A DNA stretch of 64,000 nt. It comes from Actinacidiphila acididurans (GTDB taxonomy: Bacteria > Actinomycetota > Actinomycetes > Streptomycetales > Streptomycetaceae). How positions within the stretch are numbered: position 1 is the stretch's first letter; each line of letters opens with the position of its first letter. The DNA lies in assembly GCF_016918855.1 (NCBI RefSeq), contig NZ_JADKYB010000029.1:1-64000 (forward strand), in the 5' to 3' direction. A program made the translations under genes and the position numbers. Shown here one piece after another: positions 17,080-24,477 of this stretch. The notes under the pieces are model-generated. The model searched no databases and was not told the origin of the DNA. It saw only the letters and a program-made list of their open reading frames with translations.

Positions 17080-17404
17080 GACGGAACATGCCTGCCTTCC
17101 CGCGGAGACGGCCGGGTGCCCGAGCGAACCGGATTGGGAGTATGGCACGGCGGCCCGGCACCGGAAAAGAGTGCATTCCGGCAGTGCGCGACGGGATGGA
17201 CGGCGGTTGTGCGCTCGGCTAGCGTCGGTGGCCGGTTCCGGTGACCGGCCTTGGCGGAACGATTTCCGCACGCCCTCGCGCGGCCGTCCGCGATGCCCGG
17301 CGCGCTCGCGTTCCGGGCCGGTTTTCCGGGCACAGGTTCTGTGACCGGCTTCGGTGACCGGCAATTTGCCGGCCGCTTCCGGCAACCCGCCAGAAAGGCA
17401 GGGT
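17080..17404. promoter_or_regulatory. divergent promoter region (MFS / class III aminotransferase)
   Basis: This 325-bp gap separates divergent genes and holds no supported gene. It is somewhat less GC-rich near 17130-17180 and contains repeated ccggttccggtgaccgg-like motifs (near 17231 and 17341-17362) that could be regulator sites. No clear -10/-35 could be fixed. Confidence 0.4.
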
Positions 17405-18691
17405 ATGGATATCCAGACGATCGATCCCGTCGCGGCGTACCGGCAGGCAGTGAATCCGTTCCGGGCCGACGTGATCGCCGGCCGGGGGTGGCCCGAGCTG
17501 TTCCGCGAGGCCACCGGTACGTATCTGACCGACGCCGACGGGCGGCGCTACCTGGACATGATCGCGCAGAACGGCGGGGCGCTGCTGGGCCACCGGCATC
17601 CGCGGGTGGTGGCGGCGCTCAGCGAGGTCATCGCGGGCGGCAGTCCGTTCATCGTGCCGCTCGGCCTGCCGGGTGCTGCCGGTCCGCTGGCGGTGCGGCT
17701 GTGCGAGCTTGCCGGTGCGGCGCTGGAGCGGGTCTACTTCTGCACCGGCGGCAGCGAGGCGGTGGAGAACGCCATGAAGTTCGCCATGGCGGCCACCGGG
17801 CGGCAGGGGTTCGTCTCCTTCGGGCGGGGCTTCCACGGTTTCACTCCGGGGCCGCTGCCGATGGCCGGGCACGACTACTGGCGGCTGCCGCTGGCCGGTG
17901 CCGAGTGGACGCACGGCGACTACCGCCAGGTGCCGTTCGGCGATGTGGCCGCCTTGGAGGCGGCGCTGGCCGCCAACGATGTGGCGGCGGTGTTCGTGGA
18001 GCCGGTGCAGGGGCTCGGCGGCGCCCGCGCCTGGGAGCCGGAGGCGCTGGCCGCGGTCGGCAGGGTCTGCGCCGCGCACGGCACCCTGCTGGTGGCCGAC
18101 GAGATCCTGACCGGGATCGGCCGCACCGGCGACTGGTTCGGCTTCCAGGAGTCCGGTGTCGCCCCCGACATGGTGACCGTCTCCAAGGGGCTGAGCGGCG
18201 GGATGGTGCCGGTGGCCGCGCTGCTGATGACCGAGGCGGTGCACCGCGCGGTGTACTCCTCGCCGGGCCGCGCCTACATCCACAACTCCACCTTCGAGGG
18301 CCACCTGCTGGGCATGACCGCCGGGCTGACCGTGCTCGACGTGATCCAGGAGGAGGGGCTGCTGGAGCACACCCGCGACATCGGCGCACTGCTGCGGGCG
18401 GAGCTGGAGAAGCTGGTCGCCGAGGACATCGGGGTGCGCGCGGTACGCGGCCGTGGGCTGCTGCTGGCCGTACGGATCGCGGGGCTGACCGACCCCGACG
18501 CCCCCGACGGCGCCGCGGCCTGCGTGGACCTCCTGGTCCGCCGGGGCGTGCTGCTGGAATCCGCCGCCCACGACCAGAGCTGGCTGCGGCTGACCCCCGC
18601 GCTGACCCTGACCCCGCAGGGCGTCGCCGAGTTCACGGGTGCGCTACGGGACAGTGCTCTGGAGCTGGCCGCCCGGCGCGCGGGCGGCTGA
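17405..18691 (+). CDS. class III PLP-dependent aminotransferase
   Basis: A 428-aa omega-type aminotransferase. Motifs are FCTGGSEAVENAMK for PLP phosphate binding, GFHGFTPG, VFVEPVQGLGG, the PLP aspartate in VADEILTGIGRTG and the Schiff-base lysine in VSKGLSGG. Family members use ornithine, GABA or beta-amino acids, or make amino-modified building blocks. The ATG has AGGCAGG upstream. It ends block A and is followed 30 bp later by a strong hairpin. It may supply an amine for the ATP-grasp enzyme; that is inference. Confidence 0.85.
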   Translation: MDIQTIDPVAAYRQAVNPFRADVIAGRGWPELFREATGTYLTDADGRRYLDMIAQNGGALLGHRHPRVVAALSEVIAGGSPFIVPLGLPGAAGPLAVRLCELAGAALERVYFCTGGSEAVENAMKFAMAATGRQGFVSFGRGFHGFTPGPLPMAGHDYWRLPLAGAEWTHGDYRQVPFGDVAALEAALAANDVAAVFVEPVQGLGGARAWEPEALAAVGRVCAAHGTLLVADEILTGIGRTGDWFGFQESGVAPDMVTVSKGLSGGMVPVAALLMTEAVHRAVYSSPGRAYIHNSTFEGHLLGMTAGLTVLDVIQEEGLLEHTRDIGALLRAELEKLVAEDIGVRAVRGRGLLLAVRIAGLTDPDAPDGAAACVDLLVRRGVLLESAAHDQSWLRLTPALTLTPQGVAEFTGALRDSALELAARRAGG

Positions 18692-18712
18692 TCCCTGCTG
18701 CGGCTTGTGCGG

Positions 18713-18771
18713 ACCCGTGTCCATGGGCGCGCCGATGCGGGCGCGCCCATGGGTGGGGGTTTCGGCCTCGG
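18713..18771 (+). terminator. hairpin terminator, first copy of a duplicated element
   Basis: Perfect 13-bp arms ccatgggcgcgcc (18721-18733) and ggcgcgcccatgg (18740-18752) are followed by a ggggttt run, 30 bp after the aminotransferase stop. The whole 59-bp sequence recurs in direct orientation at 19054-19112 with about 10 differences. Confidence 0.75.
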
Positions 18772-18907
18772 CCGTCATCGCGGCCCAGCGCGCGGCCGCC
18801 ATGGCGGCCGGTAACGGTCGTGCTCGATGCCGACCCCTGCGGAGCGTGACCGGCGTCGGAGGGGAGTCGGCCGGTCATGCGGTCCGCGGTGGCCGATGGT
18901 CCGGCCG

Positions 18908-19048
18908 TCACATCGAGGGCGCCGGGGGGCACTTGGGTAGCCCGGAGTTCACCGCGGACTGCTGCTCGATGTCCTCCTCGCTCGTCGTGTCGAGCGAGCC
19001 GGGCCATGGGTCACGGCGCGGGCGGGCGGCTGCTCCTGGGCGCCGCAC
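18908..19048 (-). CDS. candidate small peptide gene downstream of lanM
   Basis: A 46-aa reading frame ending LDTTSEEDIEQQSAV-NSGLPKCPPAPSM. Over the last about 29 codons nearly every third base is G or C and the residues (D, E, I, N, Q, K, T) are unlike chance translation of this GC-rich DNA, so the 3' part looks genuinely coding. The 5' part has poor codon bias and the only start is a GTG without a clear ribosome site. The true start, or a frameshift near 18990, is therefore uncertain. It lies between two copies of a hairpin element, just after the LanM gene. A leader-like acidic stretch followed by a short Cys-containing tail would suit a peptide precursor or a remnant of one. No homology is claimed. 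Confidence 0.35.
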   Translation of the reverse strand: MRRPGAAARPRRDPWPGSLDTTSEEDIEQQSAVNSGLPKCPPAPSM

Positions 19049-19053
19049 TCGCA

Positions 19054-19112
19054 ACCCGCGTCCATGGGCGCGCCAATCCGGACGCGTCCATGGGTACGGG
19101 TTTTGGCGGCGG
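19054..19112. terminator. hairpin terminator, second copy of the duplicated element
   Basis: Arms ccatgggcgcgcc (19062-19074) and ggacgcgtccatgg (19080-19093) pair with two G-T-type mismatches, only 18 bp after the LanM stop, where they could terminate lanM transcription. The flanking bases also match the copy at 18713-18771, showing a duplicated unit rather than independent terminators. Confidence 0.65.
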
Positions 19113-19129
19113 GTCGGGGTGCGGGTGCG

Positions 19130-22100
19130 TCAGGGGGCCGGTGCCAGCAGCAGGGGGGCTGGCACGCGGTGGGCCGGGTGCATGCGCAGCAGGGTCGTCA
19201 CCGTCCCGGCCAGGCCGTTCATCAGGCCGGGGGCGGTGGCGGCCACTGTGTCGAGGCCGGGGCGCGGCGCGGCGGCCAGGAGGTCGAGAAGGCGGGTGTC
19301 CCGGTCCTCGGGTGGGCCGTCGAGGCCGGTCCGGCGGGCGGCGGCGCCGAGTTCCCACATCCCGGGGGCGCCGTGGCACAGGGTACGGCCGGTCGCGGGC
19401 AGGTCGTCGAGGGCCGCCCGGACCACGGCCGCCAGCACGGGGTCACCGGTGCGCCCGTAGAGGTCGGCGGCGGCCAGTGCGGTGCCGGTCCGGCCGCGGC
19501 ACCAGCCGGCACCGGGCGAAGGGGCGTCGGCGGCCTCGGCGAAGGCGGTACGGGCGGCCTGCCGCCAGGGATCGGCGTCCGCGCCCGCCGCGCCGGACAG
19601 GGCCAACCGGTAGCGGGCCCAGGCGGTCGCGGGCAGGCCGCCGTCCGGGGCCGCGCCGGGCCGGTCGGCCAGGGTGCGGCCGATGTCCGCCGCGAGCGCG
19701 GCCCAGGCGGGGTCGCCGGCTGCCTCGCTCAGTTCCAGCAGGGGCACCACGACGCCGGCCCAGCCGTCCAGCCCTGACGTGCCGTCCGGATCGGCGGGCC
19801 GCTGGCCGAAGGCGCCGCGCAGCCCGGCCGCGGCCGTCGCGGCCCGCTCCAGATACGCATCGCGGTCGGCCGGACTGGTCCCGGCCGTCCCGGCGAGCGC
19901 GAGCCAGGCCCAGACCCGCCCGCCGAGCCCGCGCAGGCCGCCCGGTCGGCGGGCCGGTCGCGCGTCGAGCCGCCGCAGCGCGGTCAGCGCCCCCCGCAGG
20001 GTCTCGTCCAGGCCGGGCACCGGATCGGCCCGCCCGGCGCGCGCCTCGGCAGCGTATCCGGCCAGGCCCACCACGACTCCTGCCTGCCCGGTGTAGGCGT
20101 CGGCGCCCAGCGGCCCGACCGACCAGCCGGCCTCCGTCAGCACCGGCCCGAGCCAGGTGACGGACCCGTCCGCCCCCCTGACCGCCGCGTCCAGCAGCGC
20201 CCGTACGGCAGTGGCGGCGAGCGCCCGCCGCCGTGCCTCGTCGCGCGGCGCCAGGACCGGCTGTTCGGCGGAGCCCGGCAGTGACGGTGCCAGGGCCAGG
20301 TGCGGCGCGCGGGAAACGGGCGGCCCGGCGGGGGGCGGCACGGCCGCGTTCCCGGCCGGGCGTAGGGGCACGGGCCGCGTGGCGCCCGGCGCGCCGTGCG
20401 GGTGCGGGGCAGCGGGAGGCGTTACGGCCGCGGTCCCGGCAGGGCGCAGGGGCACAGGCGGCGCAGCACTCGGCGCGGGGTGAGCATGCGGGTCGGCGGG
20501 AGGCGGCACGGCCGCAGTGCCGGCCGGGCGTAGGGGCACAGGCGGCGTGGCGCCCCGTGCGCCGTGGGGGTGCGGGTCGGCGGAAGGCGTTACGGCCGCG
20601 GTCCCGGCAGGGCGCAGGGGCACAGGCGGCGTGGCGCCCGGCGCGCCGTGGGGGTCCGGGGCAGCCGGAGACGTTACGGCCGCAGTCCCGGCAGGGCGCA
20701 GGGGCACAGGCGGCGTGGCGCCCGGCGCGCCGTGGGGGTGCGGGGCAGCGGTGGACGGCACGGCTGCAGTCCCGGCAGGGCGTACAGGTACAGGCCGCGT
20801 GGCGCCCGGCGCGCGGTGGGCGTGCGGGTCGGCAGGGGCCGGTACAGCGGCCGTCCCGGCAGCCCGTACGGGTGCGAGCGGCGCGGTGTCGGGCGCGCGG
20901 TGGGCGTGCGGGTCGGCGTAGACGCCGGGGAGGGCCCAGCGGATGAAGCCGGCCTCGCGGTTCAGGTCGGCGGCGCGCCAGTCGGCGACGGCGGCGGTCA
21001 GCCGGTCGGGGGTGAGCAGGCCGGTGTAGACGGGGGTGTCGCCGGTGAGGAGTTCGGCGATCTCCGCGTCGATGGTGGCGGCGTCGGCCGGGGCGATGGG
21101 ATTGGCGCGGGCGTGCCGCAGCAGGGCGGCGCGGGCGTGGCCGACGGCGGACGGTTCGTCGTGCAGCGCGGCGGGGTGCCAGAGCATGTGGCCGACGTCG
21201 CCGTACACCTGGGTGGAGCGGCGCACCTGGCGGATCTCGGCGCCCAGGAACGGCTTGAGCAGGGGCGTCAGGCCCCCTTCGGCGTCCAGGGCGCGCAGGT
21301 GGGCGCTGAGATCGGCGAAGCCGGCGGCGATGTGCTCCCAGAACCGCTCGGGTTCGGGGGCGGCGCTGGGGTGGTTGCCGGACAGCGGCAGCCGGCCCTC
21401 GCGCTCCTCCAGGCGGGCGCCGTCGGTGCCGCGGCCCGCGACCACGGGCACGCGTACCCGCGGCTGTTCGTCCGGCAGCCGGCCGGCGGCCGACAGGTCC
21501 ACGCCCGACAGCAGGCCCACCCGCATCGGCAGGATGCCGACCCGCGGCACCGCGCGGCGCATGATCCGTTCGGCTTCCGCGGCGGCGGTGCGGCCGGGAT
21601 ACGGTTCCGCGGCCGCGGGGGTGCCGGAGAACCCGGCGAACCCGGAGAACATCGTCTCGGCGTCCACCACCACGGGCACCGGGCCGTCGGCGACGATGTT
21701 GCCGCCGTGCAGGTCGGTGCCGCCGACCAGGCGCATCACGGCCAGCCAGTGGCCCAGGTTGCGGTAGAAGGCGGCGAGTTCGGCGTCGTCGGCGCAGTAC
21801 CGGTGGGTGACGAAGGAGGTCCAGCCGTAGCCGTCGCCGATCGCCACCGCGGGCGTACGGATGCGGTCCGGCCCGGGCAGCAGCGCGGCCAGGACCGCGT
21901 CGAGCGCGGCGTCGATCTCCATCGGCCGCGGCTTGTACATCACGGTGCCGCCGGCGAAGTCGAGCCGGGCCACGGTGTGGCCGCCGCGGTGCGGATCGCC
22001 GCGGCCGAGGGCCAGGTCCCGCAGCGGCCCGGCGGGTCCGCCGAGCAGGGCGTCGAGGGCCGGCCGGTCGGCGGCCAGCCGTTCGGCCAGCGCGCCGACC

Positions 22101-22459
22101 GCCGCCACGTGATGGCGGGCACCCGTCTCCAGCCGGGCCCGCAGGGTCGGGTAGCGCAGTTCCAGCCTGCGCCGGAACTCCGCGCCGGAGGCCAGGTCCA
22201 CGAAGGCCTGCCACCGGTCCGCCGGGTCCAGCCCGGCCAGTTCGCCCCCACGGGAGGCGGCATGCAGTTCCAGCAGGAACATCCGGCTCAGCCGGGACTC
22301 CACCACTGTCACCAGATGCCGCCAACCGCGCTCGGCGATCACCGCGGCGTCCTGCTCCCCGAGCCCGGTGACCCCGTTGACCCGGTCCTCGAGCCGGCGC
22401 TCCCACTCCCGGCTCATCCCCTCGACGGGCCCCCGGAACAGCCCCTCCTCCCCCTGCAC
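19130..22459 (-). CDS. lanM: class II lanthipeptide synthetase LanM with internal repeat linker
   Basis: An 1109-aa bifunctional enzyme. Residues about 90-470 are a LanM dehydratase (DUF4135): VMYKPRPMEID, GWTSFVTHRY, and the kinase-like catalytic segment GGTDLHGGNIVADGPVPVVVDAETMF. Residues about 790-1109 are a LanC-like cyclase. The zinc ligands are kept (GWCRGRTG and LCHGAPG, i.e. Cys, Cys, His), and the final GLMNGLAG block is present. Between them about 200 residues of Pro/Ala/His repeats replace the usual short linker. The GTG start at 22459 has AGGGGAG upstream and lies 25 bp after the decapeptide-repeat gene, so the two form an operon. It would phosphorylate and eliminate Ser/Thr in a leader-bearing precursor and could add Cys thiols. 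No protease or transporter gene is adjacent. Confidence 0.9.
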   Translation of the reverse strand: MQGEEGLFRGPVEGMSREWERRLEDRVNGVTGLGEQDAAVIAERGWRHLVTVVESRLSRMFLLELHAASRGGELAGLDPADRWQAFVDLASGAEFRRRLELRYPTLRARLETGARHHVAAVGALAERLAADRPALDALLGGPAGPLRDLALGRGDPHRGGHTVARLDFAGGTVMYKPRPMEIDAALDAVLAALLPGPDRIRTPAVAIGDGYGWTSFVTHRYCADDAELAAFYRNLGHWLAVMRLVGGTDLHGGNIVADGPVPVVVDAETMFSGFAGFSGTPAAAEPYPGRTAAAEAERIMRRAVPRVGILPMRVGLLSGVDLSAAGRLPDEQPRVRVPVVAGRGTDGARLEEREGRLPLSGNHPSAAPEPERFWEHIAAGFADLSAHLRALDAEGGLTPLLKPFLGAEIRQVRRSTQVYGDVGHMLWHPAALHDEPSAVGHARAALLRHARANPIAPADAATIDAEIAELLTGDTPVYTGLLTPDRLTAAVADWRAADLNREAGFIRWALPGVYADPHAHRAPDTAPLAPVRAAGTAAVPAPADPHAHRAPGATRPVPVRPAGTAAVPSTAAPHPHGAPGATPPVPLRPAGTAAVTSPAAPDPHGAPGATPPVPLRPAGTAAVTPSADPHPHGARGATPPVPLRPAGTAAVPPPADPHAHPAPSAAPPVPLRPAGTAAVTPPAAPHPHGAPGATRPVPLRPAGNAAVPPPAGPPVSRAPHLALAPSLPGSAEQPVLAPRDEARRRALAATAVRALLDAAVRGADGSVTWLGPVLTEAGWSVGPLGADAYTGQAGVVVGLAGYAAEARAGRADPVPGLDETLRGALTALRRLDARPARRPGGLRGLGGRVWAWLALAGTAGTSPADRDAYLERAATAAAGLRGAFGQRPADPDGTSGLDGWAGVVVPLLELSEAAGDPAWAALAADIGRTLADRPGAAPDGGLPATAWARYRLALSGAAGADADPWRQAARTAFAEAADAPSPGAGWCRGRTGTALAAADLYGRTGDPVLAAVVRAALDDLPATGRTLCHGAPGMWELGAAARRTGLDGPPEDRDTRLLDLLAAAPRPGLDTVAATAPGLMNGLAGTVTTLLRMHPAHRVPAPLLLAPAP
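20330..20917 (-). repeat. 84-bp in-frame tandem repeats in the LanM interdomain linker
   Basis: Seven copies of a 28-residue unit (consensus like PHGAPGATPPVPLRPAGTAAV plus a variable P/A/D tail) follow each other without frame disruption, with a degraded eighth at the C-terminal side. Central copies are nearly identical and the outer ones more diverged. The unit is rich in Pro, Ala, Gly and His and predicts an extended flexible spacer between dehydratase and cyclase. Confidence 0.95.
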
Positions 22460-22484
22460 CGCCCGCGGCTCCCCTCGCCTTGTC

Positions 22485-23291
22485 TCAGCGCCCGACCAGG
22501 TCCCGCACGGCCTCGGTGGTGACCATGGTGTCCACCAGGGCTTCGGTCGTCACAAAGGTGTCGACCAGCGCCTCGGTCGTCACCAAGGAGTCGCGCATGG
22601 CCTCCGTGGTGACAAAGGCGTCGGACAGCGCCTCCGTCGTCACCAAAGTGTCCCGCAGCGCTTCGGTCGTGACCATGGTGTCGGCGACGGCTTCCGTGGT
22701 CACGAAGGAGTCCGCCAGGGCCTCGGTCGTCACAAAGGAGTCGGCCAGCGCCTCGGTGGTCACGAAGGAGTCCGCCAGAGCTTCGGTGGTCACGAAGGTG
22801 TCGGCGAGCGCCTCGGTGGTGACCAGGGAGTCGCGGACGGCCTCGGTCGTCACAAAGGCGTCGGACAGCGCCTCGGTCGTCACCAGGCTGTCGCGGACGG
22901 CCTCGGTGGTGACCATGGCGTCGGCGACGGCCTCGGTGGTGACGTAGGCGTCGCGCACCGCCTCGGTCGTCACGAGCGCGTCGCGCACGGCCTCCGTGGT
23001 GACGAAGGAGTCGCGCACCGCCTCGGTCGTCACGAGCCCGTCACGGACGGCCTCGGTGGTCACCAGGGAGTCGCGTGCGGCCTCGGTCGTCACAAAGGCG
23101 TCGGACAGCGCCTCGGTCGTGACGAGGGAATCCGAAAGCCGTTCCGTGGTGACGAGGAAATCCGTGACCGCGGGCGAGTCGGCGAAGGTGGGGCCGGTGA
23201 AGAGGGGGCCGGCCGGATTGTCGATTCCGGCGGAGGCCGACGCGCCGGAGAGCCAGGCGTCGACAATTCTGTCGGGGGTTCGATTGGTCAT
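22485..23291 (-). CDS. decapeptide-repeat protein upstream of lanM, candidate repetitive RiPP precursor
   Basis: A 268-aa protein. Residues 1-46 form a non-repetitive leader-like segment beginning MTNRTPDRIVDAWLSG. Residues 47-266 are 22 uninterrupted copies of a 10-residue unit, V-T-T-E-A-(L/V)-x-D-x-(F/L/M); the protein ends in GR. VTTE and the Asp are invariant while positions 7, 8 and 10 vary, and synonymous differences between units are common, implying selection on the peptide. There are 44 repeat threonines, many serines, no Cys, no Lys and one or two acidic residues net per unit. The ATG has GGAAGG 8 bp upstream. The gene sits exactly where a LanM substrate gene would, 25 bp before lanM. 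I do not recognise the family. It may be a dehydrated, Cys-free multi-core substrate, or a structural repeat protein merely co-transcribed. Confidence 0.85.
   Translation of the reverse strand: MTNRTPDRIVDAWLSGASASAGIDNPAGPLFTGPTFADSPAVTDFLVTTERLSDSLVTTEALSDAFVTTEAARDSLVTTEAVRDGLVTTEAVRDSFVTTEAVRDALVTTEAVRDAYVTTEAVADAMVTTEAVRDSLVTTEALSDAFVTTEAVRDSLVTTEALADTFVTTEALADSFVTTEALADSFVTTEALADSFVTTEAVADTMVTTEALRDTLVTTEALSDAFVTTEAMRDSLVTTEALVDTFVTTEALVDTMVTTEAVRDLVGR
22494..23153 (-). repeat. 22 x 30-bp coding repeat
   Basis: The array encodes the VTTE decapeptides. On the plus strand it reads as repeated (g/c)gcctcggtcgtcac-type blocks every 30 bp. Codons alternate synonymously (GTC/GTG, ACC/ACA/ACG), so the repeats are not simply recent identical duplications. 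One run of three units (ALADSF) is identical at the protein level and may be a local recent expansion. Confidence 0.97.
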
Positions 23292-23900
23292 TGCGCTGCC
23301 TTCCGTGACGGGCTTTCGGATGAGGATGAGTTCCTGAAAGTCACGCGGGGACCACAAAATCCACCCGGAATTAACCTGCGGCAGCAACCGCTCGTCCGAA
23401 CAGATCGTGATCCGGCAGGTGCGGAAAGATGTGCAGGAATTGCAGAGTCGCAGTCGTGCACTGTATCAGCGCTCGGTTTGAGCCGGAAGAAGCAACCGAT
23501 GGTATCCACAGGGAATTACGGCGAATTCCGGCCGCCACGGCGGGTGGGCGGTGGGGTTTCGGACGCCTGGTGCGACTCCCGGGACGCGGCGGTGCGCGGG
23601 TGCGGTACGGGCGGCCGGGCGCGTCGGCCGAGGCACGGGCCCCGGGCCCGCAAGAAGTGACGCGGGGACGCAAGCGGAATGCGGGGCGGCGGTGCGTGGA
23701 GGGGCAGCGGCGGGCCGGGCCGTATCTTGTCGCGATTTCGCCTACCGCGGGCGGCCGTTCCCGGGGTGCCGGGGTCCCGGAGCCACTGGGGGACGGCGGG
23801 GGCACGACGCGGCCGCCGTACCCCGGGCAGGGGTGCGGCGGCCGATGACGGGCCGGGCCGATGCCCGCTGTTCACTCCGCGGACGGGCCCGGAGCCGTGC
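23292..23900 (-). promoter_or_regulatory. 609-bp leader/promoter region of the repeat-protein/lanM operon
   Basis: No convincing gene is found here. The part nearest the operon (about 23300-23520) is markedly less GC-rich than its surroundings, as expected for a promoter or a transferred segment. The distal part returns to very high GC. No specific operator was identified. The long leader suggests the operon is independently regulated. Confidence 0.45.
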
Positions 23901-24185
23901 CTAGAATTCGGCGTCCTTCGCGTTGGCGGCGGCGTCGGTCGTACCGGCGCGCAGGAGCTGCTTGCCGAGATCCAGCAGGGCGCGCCCGGCGGCGTACTCG
24001 TCGCCGATGTCGGGGGCCGGCGGGTCGTGCGGGTTGCGGTGCGCGCTGGTGTGGCAGACGAGGGTCGTGGCTCCGGTGTCGAGGGTGGCGTCCACCCCGG
24101 TGGAGTCCAGGTCCTCCTCGACGATGTCCAGTCTCAGGGTCCACGTCTTGGTACGGGCGGGCGCCGTGGCGTTCTGCTGCGTCAT
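23901..24185 (-). CDS. DUF1876 family small protein
   Basis: A 94-aa protein with the DUF1876 pattern (dsRBD-like fold): KTWTLRLDIVEEDLDSTGVDATLDTG, then a strand with CHTSAHRNPHD and the conserved PAPDIGDEYAAGRALLDLGKQLL. The ATG has GGAAGGGG upstream. The function of this actinobacterial family is unknown. It lies upstream of the repeat-protein/lanM operon in the same orientation, separated by 609 bp; a link to it is not shown. Confidence 0.8.
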   Translation of the reverse strand: MTQQNATAPARTKTWTLRLDIVEEDLDSTGVDATLDTGATTLVCHTSAHRNPHDPPAPDIGDEYAAGRALLDLGKQLLRAGTTDAAANAKDAEF

Positions 24186-24477
24186 GACGGCTGGCCCCCT
24201 TCCTTGTGTTTCCTTGCTCCCGGCGGGTGCGCCCCGGCTCGTGCTCCCCGGGGCGCGCCCTGAGGGTTGGTCCCCGCAATCCGTCCGTGCGGGTCTCCGT
24301 GTGCTTCCGTGCCTACCTGCTTGTGTGTGATGTCGTGTGGTTCGCCGCCGTCCTCGGTGTGGTTCTCGGATGGGCGTTCCGTACGGTTCGTCCCCGCACG
24401 GGTCTCCCTTTCCAGCATCTCTCGGGTCATGCCGCGGCGTCACCGGGAAGCCGGACCGGAGACGGCGGAGGAACGGT

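Noticed and set aside
15616..17244. 542-codon plus-strand frame opposite the MFS gene
   Set aside because: Antisense shadow. The minus strand has clear transporter helices and motifs.
18633..19007. Minus-strand 124-codon frame across the lanM-downstream region
   Set aside because: Its codon bias is poor. The out-of-phase frame ending at 18908 has far better bias and is reported instead.
22494..23153. CRISPR array, suggested by regularly spaced 30-bp repeats
   Set aside because: The repeats are contiguous without spacers, in frame, and encode a conserved decapeptide with a good start and ribosome site.
24182..24430. Minus-strand frame of 82 codons overlapping the start of the DUF1876 gene by 4 bp
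   Set aside because: The overlap looks operon-like, but third-position G/C is only moderate, the composition is low-complexity and polar, and no recognisable family is visible. It is more likely leader DNA.
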